Notes: generated by a model not told the origin, from the sequence alone. A stretch of 64,000 nucleotides of DNA from Chitinophaga skermanii (GCF_003259335.1 NZ_QLLL01000005.1:248001-312000); one strand, 5' to 3'; positions 1 through 10,736 are shown, numbered from the stretch's first letter. Numbers and translations are program-made.

Positions 1-66
1 AAGAAAGTGCCGCAAATGGTGCAATCCTAGTAAGGAAAATCGCGTTTGTTATATACTCAGTCCCCG

Positions 67-2109
67 ATGGCTATTAAGTGGCTTAATAACGTTAAAAGAA
101 CCGGCATAACGTCCGACGTGCCCGAAGAGGAAGTGCAACAGATCATGATTGTGAATTCATTTTGTTTCATCATCGCGATCTTGTGTACCTTTTACGGGGT
201 GGGTTTGGCATGGATATCGGGAGAGTGGATCATTTGCTGGTCGGCTTTAGTGTTTGTAGCCGGGTTCTTAAGTGCCTTGTTTTTCAATAAGTACCATCTC
301 TATTCCGCCGCAAAATTCAGTTTACCATTTACCATTAGTACGCTTATTTTATACTACGGGCAAATGTTCGGCGAGGCTACGGAAGTGCATTTACTGTGCT
401 TGTTTCTATCCGGTGTGCCTTTACTCATTTTCAATAAAAAAGAACAATTCCTCAAATGCATTTGCATTATGATGCCCATCGTGTGCTTGGTGTTGTTAGA
501 GGTGAATCATCATTACGCGATTATTCCGCCATTACGGCTTACCAACGCCGTTACGAACTCGTTCCGTTGGCTGATTATGGGTGTGATATTTTTATTGAAT
601 TGTATTATCCTATCCTTCTATCAACAGAATATTAATAACCTTTTACAAGTACTCGGTATTCGCAACGATTCGTTGGTACGATCACATGAAGAAGTGGAAC
701 TGCAAAAATCACAATTACGCAGTATGAACAAAGAGTTGATCTTAACGAATATACACCTCGAAGCACAAGTAGAAGAACGTACAGAAGAGATTCGTAAGAG
801 CAAGTTACTGTTAGAAGAAACATTAGAAAACCTACGCAATAGCTACGCAACTTTGCAGGCACAAGAAAATGAATTGAAACACCAAGTAATCGTACTACAC
901 GATACACGGAAGAACCTCGCTATTGCCAAGGATGAAGCCGATAAAGCTAACCATGCGAAGTCGAAGTTTTTACGGGAGATTAGTCATGAAATCCGCAACC
1001 CTTTAAATATCATCATCGGCTTTTCCGATATCCTTATTCACCAACAAAGCTCGCAACTATTGCCGGTAGATGCCCAGGAAATGATTCACCATATCGACTC
1101 TAGCGGGCGCGGTTTGTTGGAGATTATCAACAATGTATTAGAACTGGCGAAGATCGAAGCGGGTCGTAAAGACGATATTTTGAACGAGCCGTTTAACATC
1201 CGCGACTGGATGCATAACCTCGTGGCGGTAGCACAATCCAACGCTAAAACGAAAGATTTGCATGTGAACCTTATTTTGGATCACAAGCTGCCGGAAAGAA
1301 TAGTGGCCGACCGGAAACACTTAACACAGGTAATTAACAACCTCGTAGGGAACGCTATTAAGTTTACTCCCAAGGGTAAAAACATAACGGTGCATTGCTC
1401 CGAGGTAGATGGCAATAGCTGGTGTATTCGCATTTCCGATGAAGGCATAGGTATTGCAGAAGATCGTTTGCCATTTATTTTCCAGCCGTTTGTACAGGCC
1501 GATAATACCGTGTCGCATAACTATGGAGGTACGGGTTTAGGCTTAACCATTTCTAAGCACTTAGTGGAATTAATGGGCGGTGCTATGGAGGTGACTAGTG
1601 AAATTGGTATTGGCACTTGTTTCACTATTGTATTACCGCTGGTAGAAGCTGCCATGGAAGAACCACGGACCGAACAACAGCCGAAAACATGGGAGAAAAT
1701 GCCTGCGGGTAAACGGGTATTAGTGATGGAGGATAATTTGTTGAACCAAAAAGTAATGCACAAGTATTGCCAAGGTATGGGCTTAGATATCGAAGTGGCC
1801 GAAGATGGTGAAAAGGGCATAGAAAAGGCATTGAAGAACCCACCGGATTTAATTTTTATGGATATGCATATGCCGAACCTTTGTGGTACGGCAGCATTGC
1901 TGGCTTTACGAACCTATCCCAACTTGCAACATATACCTGTTGTAGCAATTTCTGCCGATGCTTTCTACGAACAACAACAGGAAGCATTGCGCGATGGGTT
2001 CAACGATTACCTCGTAAAACCTATCGAATACTCCCGTTTATACGATACTTTAAGCAAGTATTTAATCACCGCCAATCAAACGTCTGTGCAAGTTTCAAGT
2101 GAAGAATGA
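67..2109 (+). CDS. Membrane hybrid sensor histidine kinase with C-terminal receiver domain
   Basis: Autophosphorylating sensor kinase fused to a receiver domain. About six hydrophobic helices fill residues 15-190, followed by a long charged coiled coil (about 210-300). The HisKA box is SHEIRNPLNIIIGFS with His307 as phospho-acceptor. The HATPase domain shows the N box NLVGNAIKF, DEGIGI and GGTGLGL. The receiver begins at KRVLVMEDN, with Asp599 in FMDMHMP as acceptor and a conserved Lys in LVKP. No separate periplasmic sensor domain is visible, so the stimulus is probably sensed in or at the membrane. A TTG start at 46 would add seven residues; ATG at 67 is preferred. No output regulator lies beside it, so phosphotransfer to a distant partner is likely. 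Confidence 0.93.
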   Translation: MAIKWLNNVKRTGITSDVPEEEVQQIMIVNSFCFIIAILCTFYGVGLAWISGEWIICWSALVFVAGFLSALFFNKYHLYSAAKFSLPFTISTLILYYGQMFGEATEVHLLCLFLSGVPLLIFNKKEQFLKCICIMMPIVCLVLLEVNHHYAIIPPLRLTNAVTNSFRWLIMGVIFLLNCIILSFYQQNINNLLQVLGIRNDSLVRSHEEVELQKSQLRSMNKELILTNIHLEAQVEERTEEIRKSKLLLEETLENLRNSYATLQAQENELKHQVIVLHDTRKNLAIAKDEADKANHAKSKFLREISHEIRNPLNIIIGFSDILIHQQSSQLLPVDAQEMIHHIDSSGRGLLEIINNVLELAKIEAGRKDDILNEPFNIRDWMHNLVAVAQSNAKTKDLHVNLILDHKLPERIVADRKHLTQVINNLVGNAIKFTPKGKNITVHCSEVDGNSWCIRISDEGIGIAEDRLPFIFQPFVQADNTVSHNYGGTGLGLTISKHLVELMGGAMEVTSEIGIGTCFTIVLPLVEAAMEEPRTEQQPKTWEKMPAGKRVLVMEDNLLNQKVMHKYCQGMGLDIEVAEDGEKGIEKALKNPPDLIFMDMHMPNLCGTAALLALRTYPNLQHIPVVAISADAFYEQQQEALRDGFNDYLVKPIEYSRLYDTLSKYLITANQTSVQVSSEE

Positions 2110-2180
2110 GTGTAGAACAATCACGGCCTCAACTTGTTATATTCTTTCTGCTTACCAAAATCTTGTAAAATTTTACGCGT

Positions 2181-3413
2181 ATGCTTTTGAAAGATGATTT
2201 TATCATTCCTGCCCATGCCGGTAATTACATGAATGTGCAACACATTATTGTGAAAGGTGCCAATGAAGAAATTGGGTACGACCTTGCATTGTTGGCCAAA
2301 CAGGAATTTAGCACGAAGCTGTACTCTTATGTAGATCCTATTTATGCCAATGGTCGTTGGAACTATTTTAAACGTGTATGGCCTGCACAAGCCGAAAGGA
2401 TGGCAGGCGTAGCGAAGGCTTTCAACATCGATATTGCCAACACCTTGTACGATACATCCAGCCTTATTTTTGGTAAAGGTGGTGTGGGTTGCTCAGCCGT
2501 GGTAATTCCCCCATCTATGACGGCTTCCGGTAACCCGCTGGTAGCCCGTAACTTCGATTGGTATATGGCTACACCGTCGGAATTAGCAGGTGGTAAAAGT
2601 GTGAAAGGTGAATGGAAGTTTAATACCCGTAACCAAATCACGGAAATATATCCAACCGATGGTGGGTTTGCTACGATGCATATTAGTAGCAATGATTTAC
2701 TCAATCCTTGGACGGATGGAATCAATGAGCACGGGTTGTATGTTACCGTGTTATTCGATCCAGGTGCACCGGCGCTGCTCACAAATATTAGTGGTGTACG
2801 CGATGCGGGTATTAGTATGCTGCAATTACCCAACTTCTTATTGAGTACTTGTAAAACCGTGAATCAATGTAAATCGGCTATCCTGCAACAGCATATTTAC
2901 TTCGCCGAAGGCCAAGGTATACATTACTTAATTGTAGATGAAACAGGAGCGGCCACAGTATTCGAGGTAGATGCAGAAACGGGCCAATACTTCTTTACGG
3001 ATGCGAAGAAAGATACACCGTTCGTGGTTACGAACCATCCCTTGCATAAACATCCCGATTTATATAGTTACCCACTTGTGTTTATGGACGAAGAGCACAA
3101 CTCTTTCACCCGTGTATGTATGCTCGATGAAGAAATAGAGTACCACGAGGGCCTGTTTACATTGGAGAGCTTGCGCGTTGTGATAGATACAGTACTGTGC
3201 GCCTTTATAGATGGCGAGCGGGCCGGGGTAAAACGCCCTTTCCCAGAAAGAACTTTCTGGTCGATTTGTGCCGATTTGGGTGAACGCCAGTTACAAACCA
3301 TGTTCTACCTGGGCGACGAAGGCACCATTTCCGGTACCAACCGTATCCGTACAAAGCGTCAACCCATTAATCTTAGTTTTTCTCAACTGCCTGCGATGAG
3401 CCGTAACGAATAA
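2181..3413 (+). CDS. C45-like / linear amide C-N hydrolase family protein
   Basis: Probable N-terminal nucleophile hydrolase related to the acyl-CoA:6-aminopenicillanic acid acyltransferase (C45) and choloylglycine hydrolase families, which act on linear amide bonds. The marker segment is GVGCSAVV followed by GNPLVARNFDW; in these families the Cys (here Cys104) becomes the nucleophile after removal of the preceding residues. About 410 residues with no clear signal peptide. The physiological substrate cannot be read from the sequence. It lies 71 bp after the hybrid kinase on the same strand and may be co-transcribed with the downstream DinB-like gene. Confidence 0.72.
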   Translation: MLLKDDFIIPAHAGNYMNVQHIIVKGANEEIGYDLALLAKQEFSTKLYSYVDPIYANGRWNYFKRVWPAQAERMAGVAKAFNIDIANTLYDTSSLIFGKGGVGCSAVVIPPSMTASGNPLVARNFDWYMATPSELAGGKSVKGEWKFNTRNQITEIYPTDGGFATMHISSNDLLNPWTDGINEHGLYVTVLFDPGAPALLTNISGVRDAGISMLQLPNFLLSTCKTVNQCKSAILQQHIYFAEGQGIHYLIVDETGAATVFEVDAETGQYFFTDAKKDTPFVVTNHPLHKHPDLYSYPLVFMDEEHNSFTRVCMLDEEIEYHEGLFTLESLRVVIDTVLCAFIDGERAGVKRPFPERTFWSICADLGERQLQTMFYLGDEGTISGTNRIRTKRQPINLSFSQLPAMSRNE

Positions 3414-3472
3414 AATTTTATTTTTATACAGAGGATAGGTGCGTTGTGTGTAACCATCTTAAAATAAACACG

Positions 3473-3925
3473 ATGATTCCCGATACATTAGCTCCTTTGT
3501 TTAAGCGTGACTTGGACAAGCTAAAAGCCGAAATAAATGCTTATTTCCATGAAAGTACTATTTGGCAAACCTTGCCGGGTACAACGAATAGCGCGGGTAA
3601 TTTATGCCTGCATTTAATCGGTAATTTGAATCATTATATAGGGGCGGTACTGGGCAATACGGGTTATGTACGCCACCGCGAAAAGGAATTCGAGCAGAAA
3701 GATGTGCCTCGAAAAGACCTGTTACTAGCCATCGATTACACGTCGAATATTATAAAACAAGTATTAGAAAACCTCAGTGAGGCCGACTTAGAGCGGCAAT
3801 ATCCACTTAAAATGTTCGATGCCAACCACTCAACAGAGTATATATTAATTCACTTAGCTACGCATTTAAACTATCACTTGGGCCAGATTAACTACCATAG
3901 GCGCTTAGCGCATTACATACCGTAG
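3473..3925 (+). CDS. DinB-like / DUF1572-type protein
   Basis: A 150-residue four-helix-bundle protein of the DinB/YfiT type. The histidines of the typical metal site are visible: one in LIGNLNHYIG and a cluster in HLATHLNYHLGQINYH. Members of this superfamily include thiol-dependent metalloenzymes, but most are uncharacterised. ATG at 3473 is chosen; an in-frame GTG at 3446 would add nine residues without family resemblance. It lies 59 bp after the Ntn hydrolase gene on the same strand. Confidence 0.75.
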   Translation: MIPDTLAPLFKRDLDKLKAEINAYFHESTIWQTLPGTTNSAGNLCLHLIGNLNHYIGAVLGNTGYVRHREKEFEQKDVPRKDLLLAIDYTSNIIKQVLENLSEADLERQYPLKMFDANHSTEYILIHLATHLNYHLGQINYHRRLAHYIP

Positions 3926-4018
3926 ACCAGGATGTTGATTTACTATGGAGCATCGTTGCGACGCATTTCTTTCACCGGGACTTTTACTATTGAACGGCGT
4001 GCCTTATCTTGCATACGT

Positions 4019-4600
4019 ATGAGAAAATCGATTTTGCTGTTATCTTGCCTATTTACTGCTTGCCAAACCACTACTTTAACGGAAACGGCACAGACAGATT
4101 CTTTTATCGCATCAATAAATGATTCAGCAATAATTGATACATCACTTAATCTTTTACATACGGTAGATCCTAAAAAAATACAACAAGATTCTTCCTTAAG
4201 CGAAACCTATTCCTATGACGGGATTGCTTACGATACAACCGAGTTAGATATTATTATAACCCCCTTTCTCGAATTACCCCCTGAAATTGAGGGTGCGTCG
4301 GAGCTGTATGCTGAAGATTCTACCATGTTAGGTAGATCCGAATATTTGCTAGCAGGTAACTTGGAAGGCGTTATATTTATGCGTATTAATGGCCGGTTGG
4401 AGAGGCTGGTAGCAGTTAAACAAGAAGAATATGTAGAAGGCGCTCCCCGGTTGTTTAGAAATAACATGTATGAGTTGTTGATTGAAGACGATGAGTTGGT
4501 GCAACAAGTGGATTACGTCATCTACCGTTTTGTAAATGTTACCGTTAGCTCTAAAAGAAAGAAAATTACCACCCGCTTATATGGAGAAATAGGCTGTTAA
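4019..4600 (+). CDS. Hypothetical lipoprotein
   Basis: A 193-residue protein beginning MRKSILLLSCLFTAC, a lipoprotein signal peptide with the lipidated Cys at the end of LFTAC. The mature part is acidic and Thr/Ser-rich at first, then probably beta-rich. ATG at 4019 is chosen because it places the signal peptide correctly; an ATG at 3932 in the same frame would add 29 non-hydrophobic residues. No family recognised. Confidence 0.7.
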   Translation: MRKSILLLSCLFTACQTTTLTETAQTDSFIASINDSAIIDTSLNLLHTVDPKKIQQDSSLSETYSYDGIAYDTTELDIIITPFLELPPEIEGASELYAEDSTMLGRSEYLLAGNLEGVIFMRINGRLERLVAVKQEEYVEGAPRLFRNNMYELLIEDDELVQQVDYVIYRFVNVTVSSKRKKITTRLYGEIGC

Positions 4601-4787
4601 CCTCGCTATTTACATACCTAGGTGCCTTCCCGGTTCAAATAAGCTCAACCCTTATATCGCCTATAACCCAATACCATCCTACATATACAAACTGCGCATT
4701 TCCCCTGCGTATAAATAATTCAAAAAATATTTTCCCTTAGGATCGTCCTTCCATCGATTTGCATTGTATCTATTATAAAAGCATTTG

Positions 4788-5786
4788 ATGGAAGCGCCGA
4801 AATTTGATGATGCCTATATACAACAACTATTTGCGAAACTAGCTGCTGGAACTATAACTGAACAAGAACAATCTGAACTCGACGAATACCTTGCTAACCA
4901 CGAGGCACCCGGTTTATTGCCGAGTGTAGACGATTTATTAGCACAACAGGGCGAAACAGGTTGGGAACAGATGGCACCAGCAGACGCTAATAGGGTATAT
5001 GAGCATATTTTGGCATCCCGCCCAACCGAAGCAGCCCAGGTTTCGACCGTAAGGCGTATGGCGGCGTACAAATGGTATTATACGGCCGCTGCCGTGGCTT
5101 TATTGCTTGTATTAGGCGGTGCTTACCTTTGGAAAACGCCCCGTGCTGAATATATGACGGTAGCCACCGGGTACGGCGAAATCAAGAAAATTACCTTGCC
5201 GGATGGTAGCTCCGTTACCCTGAATGCAAATGCTACTTTACGATTTGCCAGCAACATGCAAAGCCTGTCATCCCGCGAAGCATGGATCACAGGGGAAGGT
5301 TATTTCAACGTAGCACAATCTGCGCAAAAATCATTCGTAGTACATGCGAAAGCCTTAACAGTAGAGGTATTAGGTACTACTTTCAACGTTAAAGCACAAA
5401 ATCTACATACCAGTGTAGTACTGAATAGCGGGAAAGTAAAAGTGGCGAGCAAAAGGGAATCCACCATTTTACAACCCGGCGAAATGGTACTATACGACCA
5501 TGCTGCCCTACAATTTAAACACCAAGCAGCCGACACCACAACACTTACCAGTTGGAAAAACAACCAGCTCATATTTAAGGATACACCATTACGCGAAGTT
5601 GCCGCTATTATGCAACAACAATTCGGCGTAGCGGTGAGATTCGACCATACACAATTAGCACAAACTACATTCACAGGAACCTTGCCGGCTACCGAGTTAG
5701 AAGTGGCAATGACCATCCTTGAACAATCACTAGACATTCAGATCGATCAAACTAATAAACAGGTGCTCGTTATCAAGGCCAAGTAA
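4788..5786 (+). CDS. FecR-family anti-sigma factor
   Basis: Inner-membrane anti-sigma regulator that relays a signal from a TonB-dependent receptor to an ECF sigma factor. An N-terminal cytoplasmic domain (1-88) is followed by one transmembrane segment (about 90-110, WYYTAAAVALLLVLGGAYLW). The periplasmic FecR domain contains LPDGSSVTLNANATLRF and VLGTTFNVKA, and the C-terminal DUF4974-type part ends with WKNNQLIFKDTPLREVAAIM. It sits 47 bp upstream of a susC gene with an STN domain, as expected. Its sigma partner is not upstream; the nearest is at 13044, beyond the enzymes. ATG at 4788 is preferred to the overlapping TTG at 4785. Confidence 0.92.
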   Translation: MEAPKFDDAYIQQLFAKLAAGTITEQEQSELDEYLANHEAPGLLPSVDDLLAQQGETGWEQMAPADANRVYEHILASRPTEAAQVSTVRRMAAYKWYYTAAAVALLLVLGGAYLWKTPRAEYMTVATGYGEIKKITLPDGSSVTLNANATLRFASNMQSLSSREAWITGEGYFNVAQSAQKSFVVHAKALTVEVLGTTFNVKAQNLHTSVVLNSGKVKVASKRESTILQPGEMVLYDHAALQFKHQAADTTTLTSWKNNQLIFKDTPLREVAAIMQQQFGVAVRFDHTQLAQTTFTGTLPATELEVAMTILEQSLDIQIDQTNKQVLVIKAK

Positions 5787-5833
5787 CGATTGCCAACATT
5801 AAAACTGTCACTCAGATCTAAAACATCGCCACT

Positions 5834-8800
5834 ATGCACAAAATGCTACGCATTCCGCAGCTAGTATGTTTCACTGCGTGCTTGTTTGCAGTTCAGCCAA
5901 CAATGCAAGCGCAAAATATGCTCGCCCGCAACGACGTTGCACGGCAGAAAGACGTTTATCCTTTAGAGGATGCATTACTTCGATTGGAAAAAATTCACAA
6001 AGTAAAATTCAGTTACAACAGCGAGATTTTGCGTGGTAAAAATGTTCCTGCGCAACGTTTAAAGCAATTAGAACAGTATAATTTGGCCGATGCTTTACCG
6101 GCTATCTTGCAGCCGCTAGGCCTTGCCGGGGAAGCCATTACATCGAATTATTATGTTATTAAAGCGAGCCGTGTGGCTGCTATCGAGCAAACACAAACTT
6201 TCACTGTGAAAGGTAAAGTAGTAGATGCCACTACAAATGAGCCTTTGCCAGGTGTTACGGTAAGCGTAAAAGGTAAATCAAAAGGTACGGCTACAGATGC
6301 AGCCGGTAACTATACATTAAATGGTATATCAAATATTGATGTACTGATGTACTCGATCATTGGTTACGAACAGTTTCAACAGGCTGTTGGCGAATCGCGT
6401 ACAATAAATGTGAAATTGAACCAAGCCAGCGCAGCACTCGGGGAAGTGGTGGTAACGGCACTTGGTATTCAAAAAGAAAAGAAATCACTCGGTTACGCCG
6501 TGCAAGAAGTGAAAGGCGAAAGCATGACACAAGCGCGTGAAGCCAACTTGGTGAACTCGTTAACCGGTCGTGTTGCAGGTTTAACCATCTCCAACTCAAC
6601 CGATCTTTTCCGTGATCCAGGAATTTCATTACGTGGACAAACGCCCTTGATCGTAATCGACGGTATTCCTGATCCATCTGCCGATTTCTGGAAAGTGAAT
6701 CCCGATGATGTTGAAAGCTTGAGCGTATTGAAAGGTCCCACTGCTTCCGCGTTATACGGTTCTATTGGTAAAAATGGAGCGATTATGATTACTACGAAAC
6801 GTGGTAAGGGTACGGATATGAGCGTAGAGTTCAATTCGTCGACCATGTTTCAACCTAGCTTTATTAGGATTCCCGATGTACAATCAACCTACGGTAACGG
6901 TTACAAAGGCAAATATGCTTATACCGACGGTTCCGGTGGTGGTACAGAAGGTTCCGGCTGGATTTGGGGACCCAAACTCGATCAAAGAGATCCATCTACT
7001 GCCAGCGGTTATTGGGAAACTCCCCAGTATAACAGCCCTGTTGATCCCGTTACTGGTGTACGTTCCGCTACGCCGTTCTTATCGCGCGGGAAAAACAACG
7101 TAGAGAATTTCTTCCAAACAGGATTGATTTCAACCAACAACATCAGCGTTACAAAAGGTAGTGATAAAGGTAGTTTCAGAGCATCTGCTTCACATATCTA
7201 CCAAAAAGGTGTAGTGCCTAATTCACAACTCAATAACTCTTCTTTCAGCGTTGCCGGTAACTACAACTTAACGAGCAAACTGAAAGCAGATGCCCGTATT
7301 ACCTATAACAGGCAGTACACCGATAACTATCCAGAAAACGGCTATGGCCCCATGAACTACTTGTATAACCTAGTATTATGGACAGGCCCGGATGTAGATA
7401 TCCGCGACTTAAAAGATTACTGGGTAAAAGGTAAAGAAGGTATCCAACAAAAACACTACAATAACTCTTGGTACAATAACCCGTACTTCCAAGCATACGA
7501 ATTAAAACAAGGATACTACAAGGATAATACCTTCGGTTCCCTAACGCTCGACTACAAAATAAACGGCGATTTCAACGTGAAATTCCGTAACGGTATCAAC
7601 GCCTACGGTTTGAATGAAAACTTGAAAGAGCCGGTTAGTTATATCCGTTACAGCGATAAATCGCGCGGTAACTATACTACCTCAACTACTAACTACTTCG
7701 ATATCTTAAGCGAATTGATGGTACAGTATAACCACACTTTCAGCAAAAACTTTAGCGTGAATGCGCAAGTAGGGAGTTCTAATTTCTACCGTAATAGGAA
7801 GTACCAAACAGCCATTACCGATGGTTTAACCATTCCGGGTATTTATAATTTGAGTAACTCTGCTAAACCTGTAACGGCGCGTAACATCATCCAAGAAGAT
7901 CGTACGTTCAGCTACTATGGTTTCGTTGACTTCGAATTCTACAAGGCGTTTTACGTAACCGTAACCGGTAGAACAGATAAGATTTCCTCTTTGCCAACAC
8001 AAAACAATACTTTCTTCTACCCATCGGTATCGGGTTCGGTAGTAGTATCGGAATTGGTAAAATTGCCAGGATGGACTTCTTACTTGAAAGCACGTGCTTC
8101 GGTATCGAGCGTGTCGAGTGGAACCATTTTCAACTCTAGCGCTTATCCATACGATTTCTTAGCTACTTACGACCAAGGTGTTAACTGGGATGGAACACCA
8201 TCATTAACCTACAGTGGCAACTTGAAGAACCCGGATGTAAAGCCACAGACAACAAATTCTTACGAAGTAGGTCTTGAATGGAAAGGCTTTAAAAACCGTG
8301 TAGGATTTGATGTTACTTACTTCAATGCACGCGACTTTAACAACATCATCAACTTACCGGTATCTGTTACCAGTGGTTACGAATCGCGTAAATTGAATGG
8401 GAATGAATATAGACGTAAAGGCTTCGAGATTGTATTAACGGGTACACCTATTCGTAATAAGAATTTTGAGTGGAACGTGTTAACCAACTGGTCGCACATG
8501 CGTAATACATTGTCGAAAATTTACGGTAATGCTAGCAAATTGGGTTACTTAAAAGTAGGCGACAACGTGAAGAATATCTACGATAACGTATACCAACGCG
8601 ATCCGCAAGGCAATATTATCTATAGAGATAACGGTTTCCCATTAGCAGATAACTATGCTAGGTATATTGGTCATAGCGACCCTGATTGGGTATACGGTGT
8701 TGAAAACAACTTCCGTTACAAGAACTTCAGCATGAGAGTATTGGTAGATGGTAGAATTGGAGGCTTAATGTACTCTAGTACGAACCAGAAAATGTGGTGG

Positions 8801-9247
8801 GGTGGTACCCATCCGGGTACGGTGAACCAATTCCGTGATGATGCGAATGCCGGTAAAGCTACATATGTAGGTAAAGGCGTGGTTGTGGTATCGGGTAGTG
8901 TTGAATATGATAACGAAGGCAACATCGTAAGCGATACCCGCAAATTCGCACCTAACACGCAAGCGGTGAACTATATCGACTATATGATCAACACTAGTAA
9001 TGCAGCAGAAACCAACTACAACTACTATTCGAATACTTTCTTGAAACTTCGCGAGGTTACATTCACGTACAACTTGCCAAGCAAGCTCGTTCATAGAACC
9101 TTCTTGCGTGCTGCTTCTGTTTCATTAGTAGGTAGAAACTTGCTGTTGTTATCGAAACTTCCAAACGTTGATCCAGATCCAGGTTACGATGCGTTACAAA
9201 CACCATCAATGCGTAGCTATGGTTTTAACATCGACTTAAAATTCTAA
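5834..9247 (+). CDS. SusC/RagA-family TonB-dependent outer-membrane transporter with STN domain
   Basis: An outer-membrane importer of 1137 residues. In order: signal peptide ending near MQAQ; STN domain (about 40-110) used for trans-envelope signalling; carboxypeptidase-D-regulatory-like beta domain (about 124-200, FTVKGKVVDATTNEPLPGVT); TonB-box region GEVVVTALG; plug (about 215-335) with PLIVIDGIPDP and SLSVLKGPTASALYGS; then the beta-barrel to the C-terminus. The STN domain fits the FecR gene immediately upstream, and susD follows 12 bp downstream. Substrate is not readable from the sequence, but the downstream phosphatases suggest a phosphorylated compound. Confidence 0.95.
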   Translation: MHKMLRIPQLVCFTACLFAVQPTMQAQNMLARNDVARQKDVYPLEDALLRLEKIHKVKFSYNSEILRGKNVPAQRLKQLEQYNLADALPAILQPLGLAGEAITSNYYVIKASRVAAIEQTQTFTVKGKVVDATTNEPLPGVTVSVKGKSKGTATDAAGNYTLNGISNIDVLMYSIIGYEQFQQAVGESRTINVKLNQASAALGEVVVTALGIQKEKKSLGYAVQEVKGESMTQAREANLVNSLTGRVAGLTISNSTDLFRDPGISLRGQTPLIVIDGIPDPSADFWKVNPDDVESLSVLKGPTASALYGSIGKNGAIMITTKRGKGTDMSVEFNSSTMFQPSFIRIPDVQSTYGNGYKGKYAYTDGSGGGTEGSGWIWGPKLDQRDPSTASGYWETPQYNSPVDPVTGVRSATPFLSRGKNNVENFFQTGLISTNNISVTKGSDKGSFRASASHIYQKGVVPNSQLNNSSFSVAGNYNLTSKLKADARITYNRQYTDNYPENGYGPMNYLYNLVLWTGPDVDIRDLKDYWVKGKEGIQQKHYNNSWYNNPYFQAYELKQGYYKDNTFGSLTLDYKINGDFNVKFRNGINAYGLNENLKEPVSYIRYSDKSRGNYTTSTTNYFDILSELMVQYNHTFSKNFSVNAQVGSSNFYRNRKYQTAITDGLTIPGIYNLSNSAKPVTARNIIQEDRTFSYYGFVDFEFYKAFYVTVTGRTDKISSLPTQNNTFFYPSVSGSVVVSELVKLPGWTSYLKARASVSSVSSGTIFNSSAYPYDFLATYDQGVNWDGTPSLTYSGNLKNPDVKPQTTNSYEVGLEWKGFKNRVGFDVTYFNARDFNNIINLPVSVTSGYESRKLNGNEYRRKGFEIVLTGTPIRNKNFEWNVLTNWSHMRNTLSKIYGNASKLGYLKVGDNVKNIYDNVYQRDPQGNIIYRDNGFPLADNYARYIGHSDPDWVYGVENNFRYKNFSMRVLVDGRIGGLMYSSTNQKMWWGGTHPGTVNQFRDDANAGKATYVGKGVVVVSGSVEYDNEGNIVSDTRKFAPNTQAVNYIDYMINTSNAAETNYNYYSNTFLKLREVTFTYNLPSKLVHRTFLRAASVSLVGRNLLLLSKLPNVDPDPGYDALQTPSMRSYGFNIDLKF

Positions 9248-9259
9248 ACAAGAAACCAC

Positions 9260-10726
9260 ATGAAGCAAAATAAACTATTGTTGGGTTTGATGGCAATGGC
9301 GCTTAGTATGAGTGCTTGTAAGAAATTTGAAGCCTTCCAAACAGATCCGAATAAACCTACGCAAGCAGCTCCCAACTTGTTGTTAACAAGTATCGAAGCA
9401 AATGCTTTCAATGAAGTAAGCTTAAGTGCTACGTTGGCTTCTCGCCAAATGGCTTATACCGATGGCGTTAACGATAACCAATATTACGGTTGGCAACGTT
9501 CTGGCTTTGGTAACTACGGCAACCTTCGCCAAGTAAACCGCATGGAACTGGAAGCAAACCGTATGAACAAACCTTCTTACGTAGCCATCGCAAAGTTCTT
9601 CCGTGTATATTACATCATGCGTTTAACCATGGTGTTTGGTGATGTACCTTACAGTGAAGCATTGCAAGCTACAGAAGGTAACTATACACCGAAATACGAT
9701 GCACAAGAAGATATTTTCATCCGCGCATTAGACGAATTGAAAGAAGCGAATGCTGCTTTAACTGCCGCTTCTGAAGCGGTAGAAGGAGATATCTTGTACG
9801 CCGGTAAAATTACCCAGTGGAAAAAGTTGATCAACTCGTACTCGTTACGCATTTTGATGACTTTATCAAACAAAACGAACAACACGAAACTAAATGTAAA
9901 ACAACGATTCGCTGAAATCGTGAACAATCCTGCACAATACCCCATCTTCGACGTATTGGCAGACCAAGCACAATTGAAGTTCGTTGACAAAGTTGGTAAC
10001 CGCTACCCGTTCTATAACGATAACAGTATCCAAACAGCGTATTACATGGACGAGTCGTTTGTGAATATGTTGAAAACCTTGAAAGATCCACGCTTATTCA
10101 GCTTCGCTGCGAAAGCACCAAAGTTTGATGCCTTGCCTGCCACAGATTTTAATGCCTACGGTGGCTTACAAGGAAGTGCTTCTATTAACTTGAACAGCGA
10201 CCGTGCTGCTAAAGGGGAAGCGTCTAAAATAAACCGTCGTTTCTACGCTGATCCTGCTAATGAGCCGGGTATTGCTATTGGCTATGCCGAATTGCAGTTT
10301 ATCTTGGCAGAAGCAGTGGTACGTGGTTGGATTACAGGTAGTGCCGATGCTTATTACAAGAAAGGTATCACCGCTTCCTTCCAATTCTACAATATTAACA
10401 CCGATGCGGCTGATACCTACAAAGCGCAAGCAGCTGTTCAACTAACAGCAGGTACCGAAATCAAATCGATCATTACCCAGAAATACATCGCTTCGTTTAT
10501 GCACTTAGGTTGGAATAGCTTCTATGAACAACGTAGAACAGGCTTCCCAACTTTCGAAGTGGTAGGCGATGGTGTGTTGAATAACAAAAAAATCCCTGTT
10601 CGCTGGATGTACCCTGAGAATGAAGGTATTTACAATGCCGATCATTTGAAAGAGGCCATCAACCGCCAGTTTACAACCGGTGGCGATAATGTGAACGGTG
10701 TAATGTGGTTATTGAAAGCAGAATAA
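9260..10726 (+). CDS. SusD/RagB-family nutrient-binding lipoprotein (SusD-like_2 type)
   Basis: A 488-residue surface lipoprotein that forms the lid of the SusC transporter. The signal peptide ends at ALSMSACKK with Cys20 lipidated. The sequence has the helical TPR-like SusD body, for example RVYYIMRLTMVFGDVPYSEA, and the late YAELQFILAEA segment. It is closest in feel to the SusD-like_2 subfamily. It is followed by a clear terminator at 10737, so fecR-susC-susD may form one transcription unit, with the enzymes after it transcribed by readthrough or from their own promoter. Confidence 0.93.
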   Translation: MKQNKLLLGLMAMALSMSACKKFEAFQTDPNKPTQAAPNLLLTSIEANAFNEVSLSATLASRQMAYTDGVNDNQYYGWQRSGFGNYGNLRQVNRMELEANRMNKPSYVAIAKFFRVYYIMRLTMVFGDVPYSEALQATEGNYTPKYDAQEDIFIRALDELKEANAALTAASEAVEGDILYAGKITQWKKLINSYSLRILMTLSNKTNNTKLNVKQRFAEIVNNPAQYPIFDVLADQAQLKFVDKVGNRYPFYNDNSIQTAYYMDESFVNMLKTLKDPRLFSFAAKAPKFDALPATDFNAYGGLQGSASINLNSDRAAKGEASKINRRFYADPANEPGIAIGYAELQFILAEAVVRGWITGSADAYYKKGITASFQFYNINTDAADTYKAQAAVQLTAGTEIKSIITQKYIASFMHLGWNSFYEQRRTGFPTFEVVGDGVLNNKKIPVRWMYPENEGIYNADHLKEAINRQFTTGGDNVNGVMWLLKAE

Positions 10727-10736
10727 TAGCAAAACA

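Noticed and set aside
1-30. C-terminal end of an upstream gene (frame 1, ending at TAG 28-30)
   Set aside because: Only nine codons are visible and another frame is open too, so the assignment cannot be supported.
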